DNA of 64,000 nt, from NCBI GenBank assembly GCA_003971905.1, contig RSEE01000014.1:434001-498000 (forward strand), in the 5' to 3' direction. The notes beneath the pieces are model-generated. The model was not told the DNA's origin. It saw only the letters and a program-made list of their open reading frames with translations, and did not search any database. Position 1 is the stretch's first letter, and each line of letters starts with the position of its first letter. A program made the position numbers and the translations under genes. The DNA is from Moniliella sp. 'wahieum'. Lineage: Eukaryota > Basidiomycota > Moniliellomycetes > Moniliellales > Moniliellaceae. Below, one piece after another: positions 23,140 to 35,179 of this stretch.

Positions 23140-24620
23140 ATGCCCGCCGTTGCCGCGGCGCGCTTACCTCTCCGCCGCCGAGGCCGCTGCCACGCTGGGC
23201 TACCCCCATCTGGTCCAGAACCATGGCCCTGCGTTGGTGTGGCAGGCGTCTGTCGCACTCGTCGTCACCAAGCTTGTCCTCCTGCTTGCCGCCACGCCCT
23301 GGGCCCGCACACGCTCGCCGCCGTCGTCATCGCCCTCGACGCCGCCTTCTTGCACCACATCATACCACCCAAGCAAGGGTTCTGGGCTGCGCTGCCTGCC
23401 CGGCTCGAAGCCCAGGTCCACACACTCCTACATGCCGCCTGGACTCCTTCCCTCGCTGCTGCTTATCACGCGGGCCTGGCACACCTACGCAAGGGCCACC
23501 AAGCCACAGCCACCCATGTCCCGCGATGGTACGAGCTGGCTTGCCTTCATTTTGCTGCGCTCTCCCATCAAGCCCTGGACCATGGCGCCCATTGGTACAA
23601 AGTAGCACAGTTGCATGCCAGCTGCATGGCTGGGCTGCTGAGCGCATCCCACCCTCCGTTGTGCACGCCGCGCACCACCCCACCCTTGTCCAGACTGCCA
23701 AAACGACACGCTTCCATGTTACATCTGGATGGAACACGCTATGGTTCCATGGCGCTAAGGGTTACGCCGCGTCCCGAGCCCATGGCACGCACTTGGCCCA
23801 GGTGCCTCGGAGCGTATGCCTTTGGTGTACGGCCACGTCGAACAACACTGGCCTATGTATGCAGTTATAGCCCAGCTGATTCTTGTGGCCTGTCTCTTCC
23901 TCACCGGCCTCAAGTCCTCCGGCCGACCCAGGCTGGCTTAACCAAATCCGACTCCCTGCCACGGGTGACACTTCCGTTGTTATTCCCGAACGGTACCAGC
24001 TGCACTCGCATGTTTCGTCTCCCGACACCACGATCGCAGAGGACGAGAATACCGCCGGTATCGACAGGGTGGATCCCGTTACGTCGACCCCTACCAAGCG
24101 CAATGGGTCTGGCACGATCAAAAGTTGAACAATGGCTCTCTCCCTGCCCGTCCCAAGAGGATGGCGTGTCCAAGAAGACGAATGGGCTGGTTTCGTCCTC
24201 GGCTCTCCCTGCTACGCCAGCCAAGCCTCTGAAACCTAACCCACTCGCCACGGGGCAAATGGCGCGTCTTCTTCTCCCCGTACGCCTGCCAAGCCCGCCT
24301 CCCAGCCTCCTAGCGCATACAAATCCCTTCCTTCTCCACCGGACGAGGCCGATAATCGCTCGATCTTTAAACGGAACGGGTCGGGCCTGCGCAAACTCCG
24401 TAACTCTCTTCGTCGCAGCCCGGCTGCTGAGGGAGAGGGAAAACGGTCACGGTTTGGCTTACGGTCGCGTGGCGCTATGGCTTCATCTGCCTCTCTCAAC
24501 TCACCTGCCAATGGCGACACGTCCGTCGACGCTTCTGTCGATACGAGTGCCACCACATCACCCCTGCGCAAACGCAGGGCCCGCCTCTCGGCCATCATCT
24601 TGGGCGATATCAACCCTTAA
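23140..24620 (+). CDS. Predicted membrane protein with basic Ser-rich cytosolic tail (frame interrupted)
   Basis: No family was recognised. The N-terminal part has hydrophobic helices: VWQASVALVVTKLVLLLAAT (about 23235–23295), a second around LAAVVIALDAAFLHHI (about 23315–23362) and MYAVIAQLILVACLFLTGL (about 23858–23915). The last is followed by a charged KSSGRPR. The remainder is polar and Ser/Thr/Pro-rich (TKRNGSGTIK, KTNGLVSSS), with a strongly basic C-terminal segment (FKRNGSGLRKLRNSLRRS, RKRRARL) ending ILGDINP at the stop 24618–24620. Coherent stretches alternate among all three plus-strand frames with at least five jumps. No splice signals were obvious at the jumps I examined, so lost bases are suspected. 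The start is the first ATG (23140) before the coherent N-terminal stretch. The composition argues for a real gene. Function unknown. Confidence 0.6.
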
Positions 24621-27600
24621 TACCACGTGTCTCTTTCAGGCCCATGATCCCCCCTTCTTTATCTTGTGGGGTTCCCCCACCCCCCTTGTCTACCCCTACT
24701 ACTACCCCGCTCTCCGCGCTTCTGCTCGCCTCCCCCGCCCCACTGTACTCCCTTCGCAGAGAAGTAGGTTCTTGTCGCACATGATGATTCCTTGGGTATA
24801 TATTTTTTTTCTCGCCTCCCCCGGTACTGTCGGGGTCTTTCTGCAATTCCAAGGCCTATTGGCCTTAGGCTTCATGCCTCATGCCTCATGCCCCATGATG
24901 GCCTCGCATACTCGCCATGTTCCATGAGCTCTTGAAGACTTTGATTGATTATTTGACCTGTTGTGTCTGTAAGTGAGGGTCCCGGGAGGTCATGCACAAA
25001 CGCCTGCCATGCATCAACAATTTGTATGCGGTGATCACCGATATCACCCTTTCAAACTCCCTCCCATACCATGCTTTGTGGGAGGCTCGATGATCGGCAG
25101 CAGTTGGCGGAATGGGGCGGAATGAGGCGGAATGCGGAAGTGGAGGTCGAGAAAAGTCAGGCTATAAATTTCTTCCTTCTTCGCTTGAAGCTGGATTCAA
25201 GCATTCGTTCTCCCCACCATGTAATACCCGGTTCACAACGGGAGCGCCCGTGACCAAGGGCCCTCCAACCGAGACATCAAACTTCAAGGCCCACTCAGTT
25301 CTCTCTCCACCTCCATGACCCAATTCGAATCGGTCTTAAAGCTTCAACGGTCAACGTTCAAGGTAAGTTGCGCATTTCTCCCCCCCCCCCGCCTTCCCTC
25401 ACATGTGGGGGAAGGGGGCACCAATGATTTGAACGAACCAAATTCTTGAGACTTGGCGTCGATGAGAACCAAATTTCTTTTTATGTCTTTCGCTCCTTTA
25501 TGAGGCTCCTCCTTCGTGATGCATTAAGCATCCTTCCTACCAGACTGTTGCTGACTATTTGCATCCAGATGCGATCCACGGTGCAGGTATCCACTGCTAC
25601 CATACCCTGGTCGGTTACAATGACTTGACTCCACCTCAGGCCTCACCTGACTGGGTTCGTTAGGCGTGGAAACTTCTGTTGGTATGCATCGCGCCGTCCT
25701 ACCGTTGCCACCTAGGCCAAACTCGTACTCAACGACGATGGATGTTCGATGCTCGAGGGATGATCTGCACGCACTACCTCACCCAGTGCCCACCTCCGTG
25801 CGGCTGTGACCGTGGTGCCTGGGGTCTATTGACCACGCTATCCTGGTTTCCCGGCCGCAAGGGCGAGCTGGTCGCATCGTATCTTGTTTCTCCACATTTC
25901 TTTCGGCCGAAGAGGATTGAGAGACTAATGGCACTAGCTTGGTGGGATCTTTCACTCGAGTCTCCGTTAAGATATCGATCACGATCCCCCAAACCCTCCC
26001 GTCTCCGGTAACTAGATGACTACCCAAATTACCACGGTACACTACCACGGAAAGCACCCCATACCCAAGACACGGTGGGGCGCCCTTCATTTCAGCTGCC
26101 TCCGCCACGGGCCTCTTCCTCTCCTGCCGGTCATCGTACGGGGGATGCGGGCCCGCTAAGACTGCCCCCTTTTTACTTGTTGTACTGGTCAGCATCCTGC
26201 TCCAGGCCTATAGTCTCCTAATGCATGGTTTTAATTTACGGCCGGAAACGATGGTAGAAACGCTTTGAATCCAGGCGTGTTGTCTTTGATGTTTCCACAC
26301 GCCCATGCCATATGCATGTACATGTTATGGATGAGCGATGATCGATGATTTACTTCCCGATCGTGGCGCGCCACATGTCACACGTCCGCGTCAGCCAGCA
26401 AGCAGAAGCATCAGGTGGTGAGCAGGTGGTAGGCACCGGATAGAAGACTAGATTATTGCAGAGGCAAAAGGGAGGAAATAAGGGCTCGTCCTCCTTGCCC
26501 ACTTTTTGTTTGGAATGGGTCTCCCGCCAGCCTGGTGTTATCGGCATCGCCAGCAGGCATCTCCACCGCTCAGTAGCGAAATGCTACCCACTTCTCTCTT
26601 TAGCGCCATGCCCTCTACTCTATGCTATACTGCCATCCATATCATTCGGAAACGTACGCCTCAACGACGCGTTCATGCGGTGTGTTGGTTAGCGCCACCC
26701 TGTTAAGGAACCAGCAAAAGATAGCCGTTCACTATTTCGATCATTAAATCGTAAGCAATTCCGAGATATATTCACCGGATATTTGACACAGGACAGTGGG
26801 GGCAGGGAGAAGCTTCGCTGTATGTTCATTGATCGATGTTCGGCCGTTGCGAGCTTTGTAAGAATGGGAGTGAGACCCGCATGCTCATTTGCCTCATGAT
26901 TACGGCCGTTCGAAGTCAGTACCACCCAGTGTACTGAGTAACGATCATTCTATTCGGCCTTTCGAGCCCGGCTTCGGATCGGTGGGGCCGCGCGTGGGGC
27001 TTTGTGGGAGCATAAGCTCGGGGAGCGTGTGTCTCCCACGTGGCGCTGCGGAGGCATCTCTTCCACGCGCTATTGCGCGTTCAATTATAGGAAGTGCCTC
27101 CCTTTTTGCCCCTTCCCGCCCCTTCATCCGCTTTTGCGGCCGCAATCCAATGCGATTCCTGTCTGGCTACGAAATGGTCTTCAGGGTGTATGTTGTCCTA
27201 GTACCTATTTTCCCAGCCACGTTGGACGGGTGTCGTGGTGACCTAGATAGATATGCTTCAGTCACATGCACATACTATTATGAGAGCGAAAAGCATTTAA
27301 GCCAACAGCGGTTGGGGTATGTGGGAATCATACAAGCTTTGGAAGTTTGGTCCCTCTTCCACCGTGCCGGGGTAGCAGTCGATCCTTTTCGAAATGAAGG
27401 TCCTCGGAAGCTCGGGAAGACTCAACTAAGCGCTCGCCTATTACGATAATGCGATGGGTAATGGATAACTCGTCTCAATAGTAACAACACAAGACACAGC
27501 TCTCTGGCTCGCCTTCTTCGTCCGCGGGTTATCTTTTGGGGGGTCTAGCAAAGAGGACGCCACCGATGACCTGACTCAATGGCCGTCTTTTCCATTTCGG

Positions 27601-28422
27601 ACATGCACCGGTGGCACTCAGAACTTCGACAGACTCACTGTATGCAGACCGTGACGTCAATACATGCCGAGGGTCACCTCCGATCCGCATTACTCTCCCT
27701 CGTACTAATGACCACGATTGAGTGCGTGGTTATTACAGGGACAGACAAGATAAGTAAGTTGCTGTGGGGCTTGTTGAAGACTACGATCCCCAACCCTTTT
27801 CTCCATGTCGAGGGGTAAGTTTTTCCGGTTCATACTTCTATCGTATTCGGTAACAGCTTTTCCCACTCTACAGTACTGTATCATTGGTAATGGTATCCAC
27901 TTGGGCCCCAGAGCGATGTAGTGTATGGTAGGATGGACAGACAGTCAATCTATGCATGATCTACGTCGTAGTCAAAGTGACCATTGAATTGCGAAACAGC
28001 ACGTGGACATACTAATCCCACCGAAGAGCATCCCCTCTCTATAAAATGTAAGCCTTTTCCTCTTGTCATATACTCAGGTACATGCTTTTTCTGTCCCTTC
28101 AGCCAAAGCATCTGTCCCTATACTAAACTTGGTCAATATGACGTGTCTGAGTATAGAACCCACAACCGGGGACAAATGAAGGTGGATACGTGGATGAGTG
28201 CAGTCTCGATGCTATGGCACAGTTGAAACACACAGAGCCATTAGAATGACGAGGTGTGTTGTGCACGGACTGAGAGAATGAGACAGTGTATAGCAAGTGC
28301 ACCCGGATTTGTTTAACCACCCATCCCTCCCTCCTAATCTGCCGTACGTCTTAACTCCTCCACCATCCTCTTCCCAATAGGTGCGGCAATTGCACAGAGC
28401 CTATTGCTTTTCTGCCACCTAT
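24621..28422. other. 3.8-kb region without a recognised gene
   Basis: Less GC-rich than the surroundings. The longest frame (plus, 26889–27449) lacks motifs and low-complexity bias. A stretch near 25530–25660 reads, in one frame, as a plausible peptide (HPDAIHGAGIHCYHTLVGYN), but I cannot assign it. A C10 run lies at about 25381–25390 and an AAGCTTCAACGGTCAACGTT word cluster near 25340. It may be decayed transposon DNA or true intergenic sequence. Confidence 0.4.
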
Positions 28423-29599
28423 ATGTCTCCTTCTCGCCCTTCGGGATCCTTGCCGACCCAACAAAGCTCACAGCAAGCATGCTGCCGTCCCTCACAGGAT
28501 AACAACCTGCGCAGGCTTCCAGGTCCTTCCTCCCTTATTGCATTTTCTGCGCAGGGCCCATCCCCCGGTCTTGTCCCCAATCCTTCTCGACACAGTCACA
28601 CCCAGTCCGTACCTAACTCGGTCTTCCTCACCGACCCACGAGACCGCCCTGGATCCGGCATGGCATGAACGTGCTCAACTGTACCAGCTCGGGGTAGAGA
28701 GGGCTGGGCGCCCATCCGTTGGTGCCTTACGTCGGAGCACCTTAGATCACACCTCGTCTACACCACGCTCCACCACTACCAGTTCCTCTGGCGGGATTGG
28801 AAATCCCTCTCCCAGTTCCACTGGCTTGGCATACCGCCGACCTTCGGAACCTATCCTTGCTTCCTCCCCGGGCCGGAGGTTTGGTCCTACAGGCCTGTCC
28901 ACACCTACCACTGCCTCCGCCTCTACCTCTACCTCTATCGACGTCTCTACGTCTGCGTCTACTTCGGTTTCTACTTGCGCCTGGGTCTCTGCTTCTGCCT
29001 CGGCCTCGGCCGCGCCCCTTGCCCCTCTCCGATCAGCTCGTCGCTCTATCTCCCACGTCTCCTCCCCTCTGGGAGACTCGGTGCGATTGATTACCGACAA
29101 GAATATGTTGCGTTGGTCCATGAGTGGCAGTACCCAGCTCCCCATGCTGCGGCCTTTACCTACTCTGGAGTCCGACTCACTTGGCTTGCCCTCACCATTG
29201 CTAGGATCCGATGATGCTCTGTCCAACCCCACGCCCGAGACCGAGGCGGAGCCAGAAACAAAATTCGAACTTGGGCCCGAACCTGAGTCTACGGCCAACA
29301 GGGCAGGCCGGGTGAAACGGAAACAGGTGAGCAACGCATGTACCAATTGTCAGCGCGCTTCCAAGGGATGCAGTGCGACGCGGCCGTGTGATCGTTGCGT
29401 TCGGTTGCGCTTGAGCGACACGTGCCGCTCTTCGGTTCACAAGCGGCGCGCAGGCCCGCGTGCCGTCCTTGCCAGCCAGTCTTTCTCCGTCGCGACCGAG
29501 AGCAAGGATAATCCTCGCTCCCCCACGTACGGGCAGGCCTCTCCTCCGCCTTCTCGCCCAAGCCCCGTTGACTTTTCGGGGCCGCATCCTGGAGGGTAA
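28423..29599 (+). CDS. Zn(II)2Cys6 binuclear-cluster transcription factor
   Basis: A fungal-type DNA-binding protein. The cluster (about 29337–29425) reads ACTNCQRASKGCSATRPCDR followed by CVRLRLSDTC. It is preceded by basic GRVKRKQ and followed by HKRRAG. The TNCQRA...RPCxRC...DTC pattern resembles the ERT1/AcuK-related subfamily linked to gluconeogenic control, but the similarity is only to the cluster. Unusually, the cluster lies near the C-terminus (about residue 305 of 390). The long N-terminus is Ser/Thr/Pro-rich with an acidic Glu-rich stretch (ETEAEPETKFELGPEPE) just before it. The frame starting at ATG 28423 (MSPSRPSGSL) must shift near 28640 to join the main frame. Confident as a Zn cluster protein, weak on subfamily. 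Confidence 0.8.
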
Positions 29600-30118
29600 A
29601 CAGCCCCTTCCCTCCCCCCATCTTATTATTGTCGTCGGTATCAATTCATCTTTGTTTCTTGGCCACAGGGACGACGAGAGAGCGCACTATAGCTCATTCA
29701 AGAAACAACCCCTAACGTGCTTACACTTACTAGAGACCTGTCCTCTTCTACCTGTTTGACTTGTCTCCTGGTTCGTTTCACCTTTCTCACCGTTTCCACT
29801 AGTTGTCCCCCCTCGTCAGCCCCATTTTGGCCCGAGGTCGACGCAGGGCACCAGAAGATGAGAGGATGGCCGGTCTATGCCGCAGACGTTTTGGTCTTTG
29901 TAATGGTGGAACGAGTTGTTAGTCATTCTACAGCAGCTGTCACGAAAGAAGAACGATGCATGGACATGCACTGCACAAGAGACCAGATTTGGGGAACGAG
30001 GGGGCATGAGGATGGTTGGATGGTGGATGATGCGTCGTGATCAATGGAAGGGGGAAAGGGTGGAAGTGGGAAAGGCAAGGGAGGTGACGAGATGTGGGTG
30101 AAGGGAAGAGGCCCATCA
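29600..30118. other. Spacer between convergent genes
   Basis: Lies between the 3' ends of the Zn2Cys6 gene (+) and the C2H2 gene (-). No motif was recognised. Confidence 0.45.
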
Positions 30119-32841
30119 TCACAGGGTGCTGCAAGCCTCGTGAACCACTGGGCCTCTAGCTCGCGTAGGGGTGCGCTGCACAAGTGCGTGAGGTAGGTAG
30201 GAAGGAATGTGCGCGGCGCGCGAGAAAACCAACAGATAAATTTGCCTACTGTGGCGACGACCAGGGATCCGCGAAATGAACAAGAGATCCACGCTTGCCT
30301 GAGCGGTAGCTTTCGGGCGGGCGAACAGAGTCGGCCGGGCACGGGGCAAGGGCACACGAGGCTGGTCTGATCGCGGAGATCCGGGTGGGGGAGGGGCAAG
30401 AGAATAGGAGCCAGCCCAGCGCGAGTGGGAACCCGAGAAAGAGGCGGTACCGTGAGAGGGTGGAACCCACTCGTCGTGTGCAGACGTGTGCGCCGATAAT
30501 GCAGTGATGGAAGAACGGGAGGCCAGATAGGCGTCCGTTCGTATCGACTCGGACATGCTCGAAAGACTCAGCGCTGAGCTGGCTCGTGAAGCTTCCGTTG
30601 GCACGGACGCGCGGGGAGCCGAGAGGGGATAACCTTCACTTGGCGGGGGACCCAGGCCAGAAAGGGGTCGACGCCTTTTGTACTCCAGCGTGTTGGCAAG
30701 CATCTCGACTGGGAGAGAGTTGCGCGCAGCAGACAAGCGTCGAGGGGGGGTATATTCCGCTGGACTAGGGAGGTCTCGGGTGAACGGGAGTTCGGGTGGA
30801 GGTAGCCCGATCGCGGTGGGCGCCCAACTGTGGCGGTGTAGAGCGAGATGAGAAAGCCCTCTAGGCAACTTATCGGGTTGGCTCCGATCCTGAGTCGGTT
30901 CCTCTTGCTTGCTTGATGTATCATCTCCTACGCCCTCATTGGCCGCCGCCGCCACCCCCTCCTCGCTGACTGCCCCCTCCTTGGGATGAACGTCGACCTC
31001 CTTTTCCTTGGGGTGGATCTCAGCCGAGGTGTCAATGCTAGCACGGCCTTCCGAGTTCGATTCCACACGGAACTCTCGGCGGCGTTTGCGCCCAGCACAA
31101 CCCTAGAAGAAGTGGAAAGAGAGAGTCAGACGCAAGCAGCAAAGTGTGGATGAACAAACGTACTTTGACGAGGATATGTCGGTTGAGCGCGTCTTTTCGA
31201 GAAAAAGGCTTGTGGCACTCGGGGCAAGCAAACGGTTTGGTCCTCAAGTGAATTCGACAGTGCCTTCGCAAGTCGTGATTTCGTACAAATGCAGCACCGC
31301 ACGAGGTACACTTGAACGGCCGTGGCGGCCCGGGAGTTGGGGCGGTAGGCTGGGCATGTGGGGGCAGCCGAGGCGGTGGTGGGCCAGCTGGGGAAGGAAT
31401 GACCCCCGCGGGTAAATTAGGGTAGCTGCTAGCCCACCCGGCATGGGCGGCAGCTGACCCGGGGTGCTGTGTGACAACTGATGAGGTCCGGGCAGAGCCG
31501 TAGGTTCGTACACAGGAGGTCCAGAATGGGCGAAATGGCGAGACTCCAAGGATGGGGGGTGAGCTTGTTGTGGGAAAGACGAACTGTGGGGCTCAGGTTC
31601 GGGCCAGCGCATCAGAGGATGTGAAGGCGTTTCAAAAGTGTGCGATGGCAGGCGAGTCGGATAGGCATGAGTAGAGGCGAGGCGAGGCGAGGTCCGAGCG
31701 GGAACAAGAGGGGAATGGGCAACAGGGATGAGATGGCCATGTGGCCCAGCAGACGATGGGGGGGCACGCCATGCATCTGGAGTGGGGCCAGAAAGAGAGG
31801 AGCGAACATGTCGATTCGCATGTGAGTTGCGGCCGGTGGAGGCAAGTGGGGGCGCATAGGCGGGAGTGTAGCTGTTGGCATATGACATTCGCCGTTGAGG
31901 GCCGATGGAGGGGATAAAGGGATAGTGGCCATCATCGCCTCCTTCATCAGTGTGTGCAGATGAGGGTGACAGGCGAGCCGAGGGAACGGGTCTAGGGGGA
32001 CGGGGGCGGACAGAGGAGGGAGACGGGACAAAGAATCGCTCGAATCACCGTACGCAGTGCTGTGCCTCCGGGGCGGCAAGGGAGGCAAGCGTCCGGAGGG
32101 CACGCCCGAAGATCCAGAAATGCTTGAGCGGGACTGGGGTTGGAAGTCAAGTCGGCGTGGGAGTGTGGCGCTTGAGAGAAGACGGACGCGAGGGGCGAGC
32201 AGAGAAGGTATAAGTTCCGAGGCCGCCGGAAGATTGTTCGGGGCTGTGCGCATGGGACGAGCGAGACGCGTGGTCGGCAAAGCCAAAACCCTGGGCTAAC
32301 GAGGGCAGACTACGATGAGGAGGCTCAGAAGGGTAGGTGTCGCGGGTGAGGCGGGGAAGAGGGGCATCAGGGTGTGGGATGGGATGGAAGAGACGGAGGC
32401 AGGGGCCGGATCGGGGAGGGAATTTTGAGCTTGACGTTGAGCTGGTGCTGGAGGGACCAAAGGCGAGGTAGAGCCAGAGCCAGAGCCAGAACCAGAGCCG
32501 GCTGGCGAGAGGGACGGCGCGCGGGGGTTGGGAACCTGAGGGTGCGCAGGGACAGGTGGGCCAGCATCGCCAGGCATTGCTACTGAAGTGGGCGAGTTGG
32601 GGGTGAGAGAAGGTGGTGGTGTCCAGCTGCGATGGGAGACGGGCTGAAGCTTGGGCCTCCGGCTCTTCTGGGCGGAGTGGGGGGTACGTGGTCATGCATC
32701 CTGGGCAATCTGTTGTGCTGGGTCCAGGTGTTCCTGCGGAGAGAGACACGCGGATTTGAGAAAGCCAGCAGGGGGACCCACCCGCACCAGCGCAGTGTCG
32801 GCGAAAAACGATGGCCTTTTATTCTCCGCTGATTTTAGCAT
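30119..32841 (-). CDS. C2H2 zinc-finger transcription factor, spliced
   Basis: Two tandem C2H2 fingers: a first finger ending VRNHDLRRHCRIH in an alternate frame near 31290–31260, then FACPECHKPFSRKDALNRHI at about 31165–31230. A 61-nt intron follows exactly in phase (31103–31163, donor GTACGT, acceptor CTAG). The protein continues GCAGRKRRREFR, a basic tail typical of Crz1-like fungal factors, where the second finger is followed by a KGC/RGC segment. The C-terminal arm is Ser/Pro-rich with KEKEVDVHPKE. The N-terminal arm (31.3–32.8 kb) is Pro/Ser-rich and crosses several frames. A likely first exon starts at ATG 32841 (MLKSAENKRPSFFAD), joined by a GTGGGT–CCGCAG intron at about 32732–32780. 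Start and N-terminal exon structure are inferred. The Crz1 link is weak. Confidence 0.75.
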
Positions 32842-32886
32842 GTAAAACGCACGCAGCATCGGCTGCGAGCGTGGGTGCGCTGGCCA

Positions 32887-33031
32887 GACAGCCTGACAGG
32901 ACAGCCAGACAAGGCCAGACAAGGCCAGACAAGGCCAGACAAGGCCAGACAGCCCGACAGCCCGACAGCTCGACAGCCCGCCCGCCAGCCCGCAGCCAGA
33001 CAGCCAGACAGCCAGACAGCCAGACAGCCAG
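32887..33031. repeat. Compound minisatellite (AAGGCCAGAC)4 then (CAGCCAGA)n
   Basis: Four perfect AAGGCCAGAC units (32911–32950) pass into GACAGCCC-type units (32951–32992) and then about five perfect CAGCCAGA units (32993–33031). The 10-mer and 8-mer share a GCCAGAC core, so one probably grew out of the other. It lies upstream of the C2H2 gene, non-coding. Confidence 0.9.
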
Positions 33032-33442
33032 GTCCGCGCAAAACCAGGGCGTAGCCCAAACGAGATCCTATCACCCGCCAGCTGGTTCCCATGCTCTATC
33101 TCCGGTAGCCATCACTCATATCACACGGTACTCAGCACTCGGCAGCACCAGCACGCGTAGGATCCGCGGTACACGTCACACGCATCAGGCTGGAAGCTAC
33201 CTTCGCCCGCCACAAGCTTTCGGATGCACCCGACGACGCCACGAAGCATCCGTCTCAAAAGTTCCTGACAGAGACCGGTATTGTTTGGGCTGTAGCAGCT
33301 GTAGCCTGCTGTAGCAGGTCGTAGCAGGAGCACTATGTACATCCCGTGTAGGTGGTGCCCTGTGGTGCCATCGGGTCATGGCCTACGGGCCGGCCTGGGT
33401 CCGGGCCGGCCTCCGGGGCCACATAATAGTTCACGGTGAATC
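33032..33442. other. Flank between minisatellite and copia element
   Basis: Contains GCTGTAGCAGCTGTAGCC-type words at about 33289–33330 and GGGCCGGCCTGG words at about 33388–33420. No gene was seen. Confidence 0.5.
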
Positions 33443-33447
33443 GGCGA

Positions 33448-33604
33448 TGTCAGCGCCATCATGCATGCAGCTGATCACGCATCACGCATCGCGCTGTTCT
33501 ATCCGACTCCTCTATGTTCTGCCCCTAACGGGCTCCTCTCTTGGAATAGATCCATCACCCCTCTTGTCTTCTCTTTCCGTAGGCCTTTGTCCTCGCATTT
33601 AACA
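33448..33604 (+). repeat. 5' LTR of the copia element (157 bp)
   Basis: Starts TGTCAGCGCCATCATGCATG and ends GCATTTAACA. It aligns with the 3' LTR along its whole length with only small length differences in TC, T and CT runs. It contains a CATCATGCATGC word like those seen in intergenic DNA elsewhere in the window. Confidence 0.95.
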
Positions 33605-33616
33605 GGTTATGAGCCC
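33605..33616 (+). other. Primer-binding site complementary to initiator tRNA-Met anticodon arm
   Basis: GGTTATGAGCCC immediately follows the LTR. Its complement, GGGCTCATAACC, is the anticodon stem-loop sequence of eukaryotic initiator tRNA-Met (anticodon CAT). Drosophila copia and yeast Ty5 prime from this internal position with a half-tRNA. Confidence 0.85.
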
Positions 33617-33709
33617 ACACTATCCTCGGAGTAGGCGGAGACTACACCTCTCTCGTCTGCCCCCTGAGCCCTACTATTTTTTTCCACCTACCCCACCCCA
33701 CACGGCTGA

Positions 33710-35081
33710 ATGCCTGGTATCCGTTCCGGAGCCGATACTGCTTTCCACCCCTTTCCAAGAAGAAGCGTAACCCGCGCGCCGAAAGCATGTCTGCCGACCA
33801 TTCTCCCTGTCGAAGCTACCCATGAGGAGCCCGCAGTTTCCATTCTCGTGAGAGGCTACGAAGAGGAGCCTGCAGTTCCCCACGCCACCCCCGCCGCCCC
33901 CGAGCGTCTGGACGGTGAAGACGACCCCAAATGCCCACGATGGCACCCCCCCTCTGTCGAAGGAATCACTCCCGAAAACCAACCTAACCCACCATGAGCT
34001 CATGTTCCTGTTGCATCTTCAAGATTTACACCCCGAGTGGTCTACGGAACAGGCACAAGATGCGATTCACGACCCCCGCATTCATGCACGAATTGCTACT
34101 TGCCCGCAAGTACGCATTCAAGGTACCGCGGCGCTGACCAATTGGTTTCCCCCAGTTCGAACATTGCCCACAGCCCCAGCAGTGTTGAAACTTTCCCACC
34201 TTGGAAATCCCTTCTCATCAGACACGTTCTGTGGAGGAGGAGATGATTAGGGCGCTGGCTAAAGGAAACAGCTTACCCTCCTGGGAACTCGGAACGACGC
34301 ACTGGCTTGATTATGACTATGATACGCGCAACCAGCTCTCGGCATACCAGTTCCTGAACCTAGTCGTCAACGGCCCTCTTCCCCTGAGGAAGAGCTGATC
34401 GACAGGCGGCTCGAGCATGTCCTTTTGACCAAATGTGACTCGACCACGCAGAGTCATGTTGCCTGCGGTTCGGCCTCAGGCCTGTACCGCAAGATGTGCG
34501 AGCGCAATCGTCCCACCCAGGTCAAACTTGAGAGTGATGTCAGTTCCCGCCTGGACACACTTAAGCCTGCGGCGCATGAGACGGCGCGGAAGTTCCTTGC
34601 CCGCATCGAGCGGATCGTGGGTATGGGTGAAATGATTGGACTCCCGCTCAGCGTTCGTGCCTGGAGCGTTCTTGCCAATAGCTGCCCTGAGCCGAATCGC
34701 GTGAAGGAGCAACAGCTCCAGGGCAAGACCCGGAGCCAAGCGCTGCAGTTCTTGAACATCGAGGACACAGTGCTCGTCACCAAGGCTGTTTCCTCGCACA
34801 AGGGCAAAGGAGGGCGCGCAGAGCGCAATGGTACCTGCCGTCTTCACCCCAATGGCAGACACGCAGAGGCCCAATGCTGGTCACTGCATCCGGAGTTGAA
34901 GAACATGCCGATGTCGAGCAGCTCGAATAACTCCAATACTTCCCATTCGGCCACAGCAGTTAGTCGCTACGCCCAGGCAGGAGGAACCCCTCCGCCACCG
35001 ATGTACTCGCGCCGGCTATATGCCGACGTACTACCCCTCACCTCTGGTTTTACCAGCTCCGGCATTCCCACAGCCAACTAG
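33710..35081 (+). CDS. Copia gag region (frame interrupted)
   Basis: The capsid-like part is spread over three frames: MPGIRSGAD (33710), LTHHELMFLLHLQDLHPEWS (about 33990) and LGTTHWLDYDYDTRNQLSAY (about 34290). The last portion (34425–35081) is open, with an Arg/Lys-rich helical segment of the UBN2/gag type and a zinc-knuckle-like CRLHPNGRHAEAQCW near 34840–34885, where the spacing is CxxH rather than CxxC. It should form the virus-like particle. It ends in TAG at 35079–35081, upstream of the protease, which is in another frame. Confidence 0.7.
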
Positions 35082-35179
35082 CCCTACCGCGAACGCGCAA
35101 GGCCTAGCCCCCGTTTCTTTCCCGCCTCCTGATCGCCAGTAGGAACTCGCGGCAGCCCTGTCACAGGGGTTGCCACCAC

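Noticed and set aside
26889-27449. 186-codon plus-strand open frame
   Set aside because: Begins with a non-ATG codon, has no domain and sits in a gene-poor region.
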